Assembly: GCF_025398735.1 (NCBI RefSeq)
Contig: NZ_CP104694.1
Location: 2,381,001-2,445,000, forward strand
Reading direction: 5' to 3'
Origin: Tahibacter amnicola
Lineage (GTDB): Bacteria; Pseudomonadota; Gammaproteobacteria; Xanthomonadales; Rhodanobacteraceae
Length of the DNA stretch: 64,000 nucleotides
The notes beneath the pieces are model-generated. The model saw nothing but the letters and a program-made list of their open reading frames with translations, did not search any database and was not told the origin of the DNA. A program made the translations under genes and the position numbers. Shown one piece after another: positions 8,887 through 16,329 of the stretch (position 1 is its first letter; every line of letters starts with the position of its first letter).

Positions 8887-9822
8887 ATGGACCGTGTTCG
8901 TCAGGGTGGTGCGGGTTTTGTTCTCATCGTCGCTGCACTGCCGGGGCTCGCCGGCGCGTCGCCGGCTGCGGGTGCAGCGCGTCTGGTAGCGCCGGGCGTG
9001 GTGTCGACGGCGGCGAACGACTACAACTTCGCGATCAGCCGTACCGACGATGTGGCGGTGTTTGCGACATCGGCCGCGCGCTTTGAAGGCGCCCGTATCC
9101 ACATAGGCCGTTTCCGCGGTGACCGGTTCGACGAACTGCCGGCGCTGCATTTCCAGCGCGACGGGTACCGCTATTCCGACCCCTGGCTGACGCCTGACGG
9201 AACCATGCTGCTCTTCATCAGCGACCAGCCGCATCCCGGGCGTGCGGCTGACGCGAAGGACCTGGATATCTGGCAGGTCCACCTGCGGGACGGTCGTTGG
9301 GGCGAGCCGCAGCGGCTGGGCGGCGAGATCAATTCCCGCAGTGATGAACTGGGGCCGGAGGTTCATGCCGGAGTGCTCTACTTCAACTCCTCCCGCCCTG
9401 GCGGCCCGTCGAAGACGGCAATTTATCGGGCAGCTATTGGCGACGGGCTTGCAGCGCAGGTGGAAGCGTTGCCGGCGGCTATCAACCGTGGCGATCACCA
9501 GGGGGATTTCACGCTTTCGGCGGACGGAATGACGGCCGCCTTCTGGTCCATGCGAACCGGCGAGACCGAGAAGCTGGACTTGTATCTCGCCCGACGCGTC
9601 GGCGACGGGTGGGGTGAGGCAGAAAAGCTCCCCGCACCTTTCAGTTCGCCCGGCAACGACTTCACGCCGTTCTTTGCCGCAGACGGCAAGACCCTGTATT
9701 TCGCCAGTACACGCACGTTGGACGAGGACACCGCCGGCGCTGCCCTGAGCAACGGCCTCTCCAACGTGTTCTGGGCGACCTTGCCGGCGGCGTGGCATAC
9801 GCGGCCAGGCTCGAAACGTTAG
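8887..9822 (+). CDS. Secreted PD40/TolB-like beta-propeller protein
   Basis: This 311-residue protein has an N-terminal signal peptide (cleavage probably near LAGASPA). The rest carries WD40-like/PD40 repeats: DPWLTPDGTMLLFISD, ELGPEVHAGVLYFNSSRP, DFTLSADGMTAAFWS and DFTPFFAADGKTLYFAS. Such propellers are usually periplasmic or extracellular binding modules; no catalytic residues can be assigned. GGAG lies seven bases before the ATG. It begins 101 bases after the kinase gene and ends 36 bases before the LysR gene on the same strand, so it may be co-transcribed with either. The true function is unknown. Confidence 0.8.
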   Translation: MDRVRQGGAGFVLIVAALPGLAGASPAAGAARLVAPGVVSTAANDYNFAISRTDDVAVFATSAARFEGARIHIGRFRGDRFDELPALHFQRDGYRYSDPWLTPDGTMLLFISDQPHPGRAADAKDLDIWQVHLRDGRWGEPQRLGGEINSRSDELGPEVHAGVLYFNSSRPGGPSKTAIYRAAIGDGLAAQVEALPAAINRGDHQGDFTLSADGMTAAFWSMRTGETEKLDLYLARRVGDGWGEAEKLPAPFSSPGNDFTPFFAADGKTLYFASTRTLDEDTAGAALSNGLSNVFWATLPAAWHTRPGSKR

Positions 9823-9858
9823 ACTTCGCGTTCCCGGGCGCGAGCATCGAGAATCACC

Positions 9859-10749
9859 GTGCGCACATTTCCACCGCTGCAGGCGTTGCGGGCCTTCGAA
9901 TCGGCCGGACGTCACTTGAGCTTTACCCGTGCGGCCGAGGAATTGTGCATCACGCCCAGCGCAGTGAGTCACCAGGTGCGTTCCCTGGAGCAATTCCTGG
10001 GAACCCCCTTGTTTGTCCGTCAGACGCGCGCCCTGGCCTTGACCGACGCTGGTCTGCGCTACCTGGCCGACATCAGCCGTGCATTCGCCCTCATCGCCGA
10101 GGCGACCGGCGTGGTGCGGCACCACCGGCGGCGTTCGTTGCGGATCAGTCTCCTGTCCTCGTTCGCTGCCAACTGGCTGGTGCCGCGCCTGCCGCGCTTC
10201 ACGACGCGACAGCCGGACGTCTTCCTGCAGTTCGAACCGTCGCTCGCGCTGGTGGACTTCCGGCGCTCGGATATTCAGCTGGCTGTCCGCTATGGTCGAG
10301 GCGGGTGGGTCGATGTGGACGCGGAGCTACTCTTTCGGGAGCGCCTGGCGCCGGTGTGCTCGCCGGAATACCTGCAGCGTCTGCCGCTGGATTCCGCAGC
10401 CGGCCTGCGCTCGCACGTGCTGCTGATGGCTACCGGCAAACCCGAGTTCGAATGGAACGCATGGCTCGATGGCAGTGGCGTGACCGTTGATGCGCTGAAC
10501 ACGCTCATGCTCAGCGACTACAACATCGTTCTGCAGGCCGCCCTGGACGGCCAGGGTGTTGCCATGGGGCGCCAGGCTCTGATCGAGCCTCACCTGCGCA
10601 ACAGACGTCTGGTACAGCCGCTGGGACCGGCGCGTCGCTATGGCGACCTGGGCTACTGGATCGTCACACCGCGCCGGCCGCAATCCCCGGCAGTGGCGGC
10701 CTTCATCGACTGGTTGCGGGAAGAGGCCGCGGCCCCCGCGGATGCATGA
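9859..10749 (+). CDS. LysR-family transcriptional regulator (GcvA-like)
   Basis: This 296-residue regulator has an N-terminal winged helix-turn-helix at about residues 5-65. It includes ALRAFESAGRHLSFTRAAEE and the recognition region CITPSAVSHQVRSLEQFLG, the pattern seen in GcvA-like LysR proteins. The effector domain occupies about 90-290. It starts with GTG at 9859. It lies directly upstream of, and on the same strand as, the ridA-aminotransferase-SDR operon, 91 bases ahead, and may control it. Its effector cannot be read from the sequence. Confidence 0.88.
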   Translation: MRTFPPLQALRAFESAGRHLSFTRAAEELCITPSAVSHQVRSLEQFLGTPLFVRQTRALALTDAGLRYLADISRAFALIAEATGVVRHHRRRSLRISLLSSFAANWLVPRLPRFTTRQPDVFLQFEPSLALVDFRRSDIQLAVRYGRGGWVDVDAELLFRERLAPVCSPEYLQRLPLDSAAGLRSHVLLMATGKPEFEWNAWLDGSGVTVDALNTLMLSDYNIVLQAALDGQGVAMGRQALIEPHLRNRRLVQPLGPARRYGDLGYWIVTPRRPQSPAVAAFIDWLREEAAAPADA

Positions 10750-10840
10750 ACCAGATTTGTGCGTCGGCTGAAAACCTCGCGTTTGTGGACAGGATGTGCG
10801 CGGCCTACTCTGGCCGCCTCTGGCAAACAAGGTGAGCACG

Positions 10841-11314
10841 ATGAGTGAATCGATCCGCACGCGACTGGCCGCGCTCGGCCATGAACTGCCGGCTGTCACG
10901 CCGGCAGCCGGAAACTATGTGTCCACCACCCGCGCGGGAAACCTGCTGTTTGTCGCGGGGCAGATCCCCGCGCGGGATGGCACGGCGGTCCTGTGCGGCA
11001 AGCTGGGGGCGACCATCGACGAGGCGCAGGCCCGGCAGGCCGCGGAACTGTGCGCTGTCGGCGTGCTGGCGCAGCTGGATGCCGCGATCGGTGGCGACTG
11101 GTCAAAAGTCGCGCGTGTTGTGCGCATCGGTGGGTTCATCAACGCCGTGGATACGTTCGATGGTCATTCCCGGGTCATGAACGGGGCGTCCGATCTGCTG
11201 GTTGCCGTGCTCGGTGAGCGGGGGCGTCACGCGCGCACTTCGGTGGGCGTGGCGTCGCTGCCGGCCGGCGCGGTGGTCGAGGTCGATGCGGTCATCGAAC
11301 TGGTGGCCGCATGA
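10841..11314 (+). CDS. RidA/YjgF-family protein
   Basis: This 157-residue protein is of the longer RidA subgroup (RutC/YjgH-like, beyond the usual 130 residues). Typical features are SRAGNLLFVAGQ-like text (TTRAGNLLFVAGQIP), RVVRIGGFINAV and ASLPAGAVVEVDAV near the end. RidA proteins hydrolyse reactive enamine/imine intermediates; in this longer subgroup the key arginine is not always kept, so the exact activity is uncertain. The start is supported by AAGGTGAG upstream. The stop overlaps the aminotransferase start by four bases (ATGA), so it probably deals with an imine made in the same pathway. Confidence 0.85.
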   Translation: MSESIRTRLAALGHELPAVTPAAGNYVSTTRAGNLLFVAGQIPARDGTAVLCGKLGATIDEAQARQAAELCAVGVLAQLDAAIGGDWSKVARVVRIGGFINAVDTFDGHSRVMNGASDLLVAVLGERGRHARTSVGVASLPAGAVVEVDAVIELVAA

Positions 11315-12504
11315 CGCTCGATATTGCAGCGCTGCGCGCAGGCACGCCCGGATGTACGGATCACGTGCATTTCAATCACGCGGGCAGCTCGCTGATGCCA
11401 CAACGGGTGGTCGATCGCGTGACAGCCCACTGGCAGAAGGAAGCGCGTCAGGGCGGCATGGAAGCCGGCGCGGCAGTCGCCGACGCACTGGAGGACGTAC
11501 GCGGGTCGGCAGCGCGGCTCTTTGGTTGCGACGCGACGGAAATTGCGTTCACGACCGGCGCTTCTGCCGGCTACGGCAAGGCGGTCGCGGCGCTGGCCCG
11601 CTGGCGGCCCGGCGACCGCATCCTGGTAAGCCGGCAGGAATGGGGTGGCAACCTCGCCACGCTGCACATGGCCGCAGCACGCACCGGGGCGCAGCTCGAA
11701 TGTCTGCCGTGCACCGCTGACGGTAGCGTCGATGTCGCCCGCATTCCCGCGTTGCTCGACGAACGTGTGCGCCTGGTCTGCACGACCTGGGTACCGGCCA
11801 ATGGCGGGCTGGTGAATCCGGTCGCGCAGATCGGTGCGGTGATCCGGCCGCACGGCATCGCGTTTCTCGTCGATGCCGCCCAGGCGGCAGGGCAGATGCC
11901 GATGGATGTTGACTCCCTGGGGTGCGACCTGCTCGTCGCTAACGGCCGCAAGTATCTGCGCGGACCGCGGGGCACGGGTTTGCTGTATGTGCGACGGGCT
12001 TGGCTCGATGCGTTGGAACCCGCCTACGCCGACACCTGGTCAGCCCCCTGGAACGGGAGTGCGCACGCCTGGTGCGCCGACGCGCGGCGGCTGGAGGACA
12101 GTGAGCAGAACATCGCCGCACTGCTCGGGCTGGGCGAGGCCCTTTCACTGGCCTTGTCGATTGGCGTGGATGTGATCCGGGAGCGGATTGACGCACTGGC
12201 GCAGTCGTTACGCCAGCGCCTGTCGGCCGTTGGTGGCGTCCTCGTGCGGGATCTTGGCCAGGTTCGTGCTGGGCTGGTTTCCTTCACCGTTGAAGGGTGG
12301 ACGGCAGGCCAGGTGCGACAACAGCTGGCCGCGCAGGGCATCGTCGTCGGCGCCAATGGCGTGGCCTATACGCCGCTGGACATGCAGGCACGTGGCCTGG
12401 TCGAGATCGTCCGCGCCTCGGTGACCTACTTCACCGCGGATGACGAAGTGGATCAACTGGTCGCCGCTGTCGCTGCCATGGCGGAGCGCTCGTGCGAGGC
12501 GTGA
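11311..12504 (+). CDS. Class V aminotransferase / cysteine desulfurase-like PLP enzyme
   Basis: This 397-residue PLP enzyme has the fold-type I pattern: HFNHAGSSLMP at the N-terminus, a cofactor-binding FTTGASAGYGKAV region, an FLVDAAQAAGQMP stretch with the PLP-contacting Asp, and the Schiff-base lysine in NGRKYLRGPRGTGLLYV. NHAGSS is typical of the class V subgroup acting on small amino acids or as kynureninase/isopenicillin epimerase-like enzymes, so the substrate is open. It overlaps ridA by four bases and is followed after 46 bases by an SDR gene. The operon probably catabolises an amino compound through an imine or keto product. Confidence 0.85.
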   Translation: MTLDIAALRAGTPGCTDHVHFNHAGSSLMPQRVVDRVTAHWQKEARQGGMEAGAAVADALEDVRGSAARLFGCDATEIAFTTGASAGYGKAVAALARWRPGDRILVSRQEWGGNLATLHMAAARTGAQLECLPCTADGSVDVARIPALLDERVRLVCTTWVPANGGLVNPVAQIGAVIRPHGIAFLVDAAQAAGQMPMDVDSLGCDLLVANGRKYLRGPRGTGLLYVRRAWLDALEPAYADTWSAPWNGSAHAWCADARRLEDSEQNIAALLGLGEALSLALSIGVDVIRERIDALAQSLRQRLSAVGGVLVRDLGQVRAGLVSFTVEGWTAGQVRQQLAAQGIVVGANGVAYTPLDMQARGLVEIVRASVTYFTADDEVDQLVAAVAAMAERSCEA

Positions 12505-12550
12505 TCTCGTGGGGTTCCGCGTCGCAACGCGTACGGGAAAGGAGTGTGCA

Positions 12551-13339
12551 GTGGATTTTGGTATTTCCGGCAGAAAGGCGCTGATTGTCGGCGGGTCCAA
12601 AGGGCTGGGGCGGGGTGTTGCGCGCGCCCTCGCCGCCGAGGGGGTGGACGTGGCACTGATTGCCCGTGACGCGGAGCCGCTTGCGCAGACGGCATCGACG
12701 ATTGAATCGGAGTTCGGTGTTCGCGCGTTAGCGGTTCCCGCAGACCTGGGAGACGCCGCATCACTGGACGCCGCGCTGGCGCGGTGCGCGAGCAGCCTGG
12801 GTGAAATCGACATACTGCTCAACAATTCCGGCGGCCCGCCGCCGTCCGGCGTTGCCGGAATTGCCCCCGCCGTCTGGGAAGCGCAGTTCCAGTCGATGGT
12901 CATGCCGATCTTCCGGATCACGCAATTCGTGTTGCCCGCGATGCGGCGGCGCGGTTTCGGGCGCATCCTCACCGTCGCTTCCAGCAGTGTGGTGGAACCC
13001 AATCCGGCGATCGCCATCTCCAATACCTTGCGGAGCGCCCTGGTGGGTTGGTCCAAGACCTTGGCGACCGAAGTGGCCGCCGACGGGATCACGGTCAATC
13101 TGCTCTTGCCGGGGCAGGTCGCGACCGATCGCACCGCGTTCCTCGACGCTGCGGCCGCCGAACGCCAGGGGGTTCCGGTCGAAAAGGTGCGTGGCGCCCG
13201 CGAGGCGGGAATTCCGGCGCGCCGCTATGGCACGCCCGAAGAATTCGGCGCCGTGGCCGCATTTCTCGCCAGCGTGCAGGCGGCCTACGTGACGGGTTCG
13301 ATGGTGCGGGTGGATGGTGGCCTGTTGCGGTCCGTCTAG
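12551..13339 (+). CDS. SDR-family oxidoreductase with atypical catalytic motif
   Basis: This 262-residue short-chain dehydrogenase-type protein carries a Rossmann nucleotide site (GGSKGLGRG at about residues 14-22), NNSGGPPP, and the C-terminal YVTGSMVRVDGG. In the active-site helix the usual YxxxK appears to be SNTLR: aligning backwards from GWSKTLATEVAADGI puts Ser at Tyr and Arg at Lys. A few FabG-like subgroups share this form, so it may be natural, but canonical chemistry is doubtful. The GTG start at 12551 follows AAAGGAG. It is the last gene of the ridA-aminotransferase operon. Confidence 0.85.
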   Translation: MDFGISGRKALIVGGSKGLGRGVARALAAEGVDVALIARDAEPLAQTASTIESEFGVRALAVPADLGDAASLDAALARCASSLGEIDILLNNSGGPPPSGVAGIAPAVWEAQFQSMVMPIFRITQFVLPAMRRRGFGRILTVASSSVVEPNPAIAISNTLRSALVGWSKTLATEVAADGITVNLLLPGQVATDRTAFLDAAAAERQGVPVEKVRGAREAGIPARRYGTPEEFGAVAAFLASVQAAYVTGSMVRVDGGLLRSV

Positions 13340-13490
13340 TGGCCTGTGGCAGCGCTACAGCCTGAATGAGAAGCAAGTCCTGCGCGGCCAGAACCAGCCA
13401 GGCACTTCCGATTCGAGTGTTGCGGGCCACTGGATACCGGCGTTCTGCGGTGCGCGATTGCACCGCTTTGATGGCGCTTTGTGACTGAAT

Positions 13491-13503
13491 GCACAAATTG
13501 TGC
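13491..13503. promoter_or_regulatory. Palindrome upstream of the DUF2278 gene
   Basis: GCACAA-A-TTGTGC is a perfect 13-base inverted repeat 78 bases before the start of the next gene. Its size and symmetry suit a dimeric regulator. No partner protein can be named. Confidence 0.3.
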
Positions 13504-13580
13504 GTCATGGCCAGCTTTGCCATTCCCGCGTCATTGCCGCTGGCCTATGGTGCTTCCTTTCGCGGAGGGGAGGAAGCAGC

Positions 13581-14579
13581 ATGTGGCGGAGTGGATATGT
13601 ACTGCTTGCGACGCTCGTGGCGACGCAAGCCACGGCGGCGCTCGATGATTACGGTGTGGTGATCGGCCAGCCGACCGCGCATTACCTGGAGCCGGTCCAG
13701 GGCGAAGGAAACTGGCCGCACTACGTGGTGGAGGTGGCGACGCCCGAAGGTCCCTACCGGGCGGTGATCAATGTATACAGCCGCGCCGACGAGCAGGTGT
13801 TGCACCGGGAAGTGGCGATGTCGCCCTACGGCAATTACCGCGGAATTTTCGGCCTCTCCGATGGATTGCACCGGCTGCCGTTCCATACGCGTACGGGCGC
13901 GGCAACCGGCGGCGCGCTGGATTTCCAGCGCCATCCGTCCTTGCTCAAGGATATCGGCGATACGCCCTGGAACACCTGGCCGCCGGTGGAGAACGGCAAC
14001 AGCGTTCCGGCTTTCGACCAGCTTTTCGCCGGTGTGCAACGCGTCTACATCTTCGGCGAGCCGTATTTCAACAGCAACGGCAGCAAGGGCGTGCATGACG
14101 TGCACCAGAATCAGGGCAACGCGGCCGGCACCACCTTTGCGCGGCTCAATGGCGTGTACCAGGATGGCGCGATGATCCTCGAGTACACGCCCACGTGGAG
14201 TACCGAGCCCGAGCGCACGCTGGTGATGACGCGATTCCAGGTGCAGCGGGATTTCACCGACAGGGCCGGCGATGGCCTCGTGCCCTCTTCATCGACAGCG
14301 AACGGCTCGGCCTCATCGGGCGGCTGGGTGAACTACGGCCCCTTCAATGCGGGACAGATTCAAGTGGAAGTGACGACGACGGCAGGGAATCCGGACGTGT
14401 ACCTGCGGGTGGGCTCGCGCCCGACAACCTCCAGTTATCGACTGGCCTCCAGAAATGCGGCAGGGCAGAACGAGTTTCTGCGCGACAACACGGGCGGCTC
14501 GACCTATATCGCGGTCCGTGCCAATGGGGCGTTTTCGCGGTGGTCGATCAAGACCAGCTGGTTGCCGCCTTCGCCCTGA
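13581..14579 (+). CDS. Secreted DUF2278 (YukJ-like) protein with C-terminal beta domain
   Basis: This 332-residue protein has a signal peptide at residues 1-20 (ending ATAAL). The main part fits the DUF2278/YukJ family: DYGVVIGQP, HYVVEVATPEGPYRAVINV, and later GVHDVHQNQGN followed by YQDGAMILEY. About 95 C-terminal residues, after a Ser/Ala-rich linker, look like a pre-peptidase or lectin-like beta domain (VNYGPFNAGQIQVEVTTT, DVYLRVGSRPT). YukJ proteins in Firmicutes lack these export features. The start has GGGGAGG upstream. Function is unknown for the family. Confidence 0.8.
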   Translation: MWRSGYVLLATLVATQATAALDDYGVVIGQPTAHYLEPVQGEGNWPHYVVEVATPEGPYRAVINVYSRADEQVLHREVAMSPYGNYRGIFGLSDGLHRLPFHTRTGAATGGALDFQRHPSLLKDIGDTPWNTWPPVENGNSVPAFDQLFAGVQRVYIFGEPYFNSNGSKGVHDVHQNQGNAAGTTFARLNGVYQDGAMILEYTPTWSTEPERTLVMTRFQVQRDFTDRAGDGLVPSSSTANGSASSGGWVNYGPFNAGQIQVEVTTTAGNPDVYLRVGSRPTTSSYRLASRNAAGQNEFLRDNTGGSTYIAVRANGAFSRWSIKTSWLPPSP

Positions 14580-14633
14580 GGTGCCGCACGCCGAAGCCGC
14601 GGTCGACGCCGTGCGTCGCCGCGGCACGTGTCA

Positions 14634-15722
14634 TCAGCCTGCCGCGGTGAGGGTCCCGGTGAGACCTGACTTCAATGCGTGCATCAGATCCGCCGCGCGT
14701 CGGTGTCGCAGGTTCGGCGCGATCTGTCCGCTCCAGAGTGAGACGAGGTCTGTCCTTCCTTGCGCGACCGCGGCGGCCTTGAGCTGCGAGAGGAACCAGC
14801 TCTGCACCGGGAAAGGGGCGGAGGGGTGCCCATTTTTCGCCACGGCATCGGTCCAGTGATTCCGTATGCCCCGGGCAAGGCGGCCGGTGAACGAACGGGT
14901 CAAGGTCGTGTGGAACGCGCCGTCGCCAAAGAGCGCAGCCCGGTGCGCATCCGAGGTGCCCGATTCCTCGCAGGCCAGGAATGCCGTTCCGATCTGCGCC
15001 GCGGCAGCACCCAGCGTCAGCGCTGCGCGGATGCCGCGCGCATCGGCGATGCCGCCCGCAGCGATGACGGGAATAGTCACCCGGTCGCTGACCAGTTGCA
15101 CCAGGGCCAGCGTTCCCGTCAGCGACTCCTCGGCAGGTGCCAGGAAGGATGGCCGATGTCCGCCTGCTTCAAATCCGGTAGCAACGATGAGGTCCACGCC
15201 GCTGCTTTCCAGCAGCTGCGCTTCGGCGACGGAGGTGGCGGCACCGAGCGTGAGGATGCCGCGGTGGCGGCAGGCGGCGAGTACGGATTTGGACGGTACG
15301 CCGAAAACGAAGCTGAAGACCGGCGGCGCGGCCTCCAGCAGGGCGTCGACCTGCTCGGCGTAGGGCGGGTGGTAGTACGCCGGCATGGCGGGCTTGTGCA
15401 CGCCGAGCGCTTCGAAGTAGGGGGCGAACAGCGCGTAGGTGGCTTCGAACGCGTCGTTGTCCAGCTGGGCACCGCCGGGATCGTGGTCGGAGATCCACAG
15501 GTTGAGGGCGAACGGTTGCGTGGTCTGCTGGCGGATCTGTGCGGTCACGCGACCGATGTCTGATGGCGCGAGCACATGGGCGCCATAGGAGCCCATGCCG
15601 CCCAGGTTGGAGACGGTGGCGGTCAGCAATGGCGTGGAGAGCCCCCCGCCGAAAGGGCCCTGGATGATGGGCCAGGCGATGCCCAGCCGCCGCGTCGCGG
15701 CAGTGTCGAAAGTGGTCGTCAT
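14634..15722 (-). CDS. Nitronate monooxygenase / NAD(P)H-flavin oxidoreductase family
   Basis: This 362-residue TIM-barrel flavoprotein is of the 2-nitropropane dioxygenase type. Visible family parts are WPIIQGPFGGGLSTP (FMN-binding start), NLGGMGSYGA, GVDLIVATGFEAGGH, IPVIAAGGIADARGI and GAAAAQIGTAFLACEES (phosphate-binding region). It should oxidise alkyl nitronates with FMN, or act as a related enoyl or quinone reductase; the family is often over-annotated. The start at 15722 is where the conserved N-terminus begins. It is transcribed divergently from an HxlR regulator, across a cluster of repeated half-sites, and is probably under its control. Confidence 0.85.
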   Translation of the reverse strand: MTTTFDTAATRRLGIAWPIIQGPFGGGLSTPLLTATVSNLGGMGSYGAHVLAPSDIGRVTAQIRQQTTQPFALNLWISDHDPGGAQLDNDAFEATYALFAPYFEALGVHKPAMPAYYHPPYAEQVDALLEAAPPVFSFVFGVPSKSVLAACRHRGILTLGAATSVAEAQLLESSGVDLIVATGFEAGGHRPSFLAPAEESLTGTLALVQLVSDRVTIPVIAAGGIADARGIRAALTLGAAAAQIGTAFLACEESGTSDAHRAALFGDGAFHTTLTRSFTGRLARGIRNHWTDAVAKNGHPSAPFPVQSWFLSQLKAAAVAQGRTDLVSLWSGQIAPNLRHRRAADLMHALKSGLTGTLTAAG

Positions 15723-15814
15723 GGGAGTCTCAGGCGCTGAAGGAAAAACCCGGCCGCAGCGCGCGGGGGAACGCCACGACCGGTGACGCATGCTAGCAGG
15801 CGACAGGTACCTTG

Positions 15815-15865
15815 GGTTACGTGGTTACTGCAGGTAACGAAATAATGTGGTAACTGTCGGGTAAC
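15815..15865. promoter_or_regulatory. Cluster of five half-sites between monooxygenase and hxlR genes
   Basis: GGTTAC occurs at 15815-15820 and 15823-15828, and its complement form GGTAAC at 15833-15838, 15849-15854 and 15860-15865. The middle pair makes a GTTAC-N5-GTAAC palindrome (15824-15838). Related GTAAC-type sites are known for HxlR regulators. The cluster lies in the divergent intergenic region, as expected of an operator for both genes. Confidence 0.6.
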
Positions 15866-15892
15866 CGTTGCCAACCGTCCCGGGACGCTGTC

Positions 15893-16300
15893 ATGCCGCT
15901 ACGCCTTCGCAAGAATCGATCTGCTCCGCTGCCGCCTTCCTGTCCGCTGACCGAGTGCATGGCGCTGATCGGCGGTGCCTGGACGCCAAACATCCTCTGG
16001 CACCTGGAAGCAGGGCCGCGACGATTCGGGGAACTGCGGGTCGATATTCCGAAGGTGTCCGCCAAAGTGCTGAGCGCGCGGCTACGTCATATGGCGGAGA
16101 TCGGCATTATTTCGCGTGCGGTCATCGCCAGTTCGCCCCCATCGGTGGAGTATTCGCTGACCGATCTGGGCGAGCAGTTGCTTCCTGCCATCCGTGCGCT
16201 CGTTGATGTCGGCAACAAATTGAAACAACGTCGCACCAATGGGCAGGGTATGGCGATAAGCGCGACTGCGTCGACGTCATCCGCACGAAGAGCGCGCTAG
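15893..16300 (+). CDS. HxlR-family winged-helix regulator
   Basis: This 135-residue protein has the HxlR signature near its N-terminus: CPLTECMALIGGAWTPNILW, including the conserved Cys used in redox or electrophile sensing by some members. FGELRVDIPKVSAKVLSARL is the recognition helix and wing region, and VEYSLTDLGEQLLPAI is the C-terminal dimer part. It is divergent from the monooxygenase gene and probably binds the GGTTAC/GGTAAC sites between them. The inducer is unknown, though quinones or other electrophiles are common for the family. The M28 peptidase gene begins 29 bases downstream. Confidence 0.88.
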   Translation: MPLRLRKNRSAPLPPSCPLTECMALIGGAWTPNILWHLEAGPRRFGELRVDIPKVSAKVLSARLRHMAEIGIISRAVIASSPPSVEYSLTDLGEQLLPAIRALVDVGNKLKQRRTNGQGMAISATASTSSARRAR

Positions 16301-16329
16301 ACTCCGGCGATCCCTCCGGAAGCCGCCTC

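Noticed and set aside
7130-8887. Long open frame opposite the sensor kinase
   Set aside because: Third-position shadow in high-GC DNA; the kinase frame is well supported.
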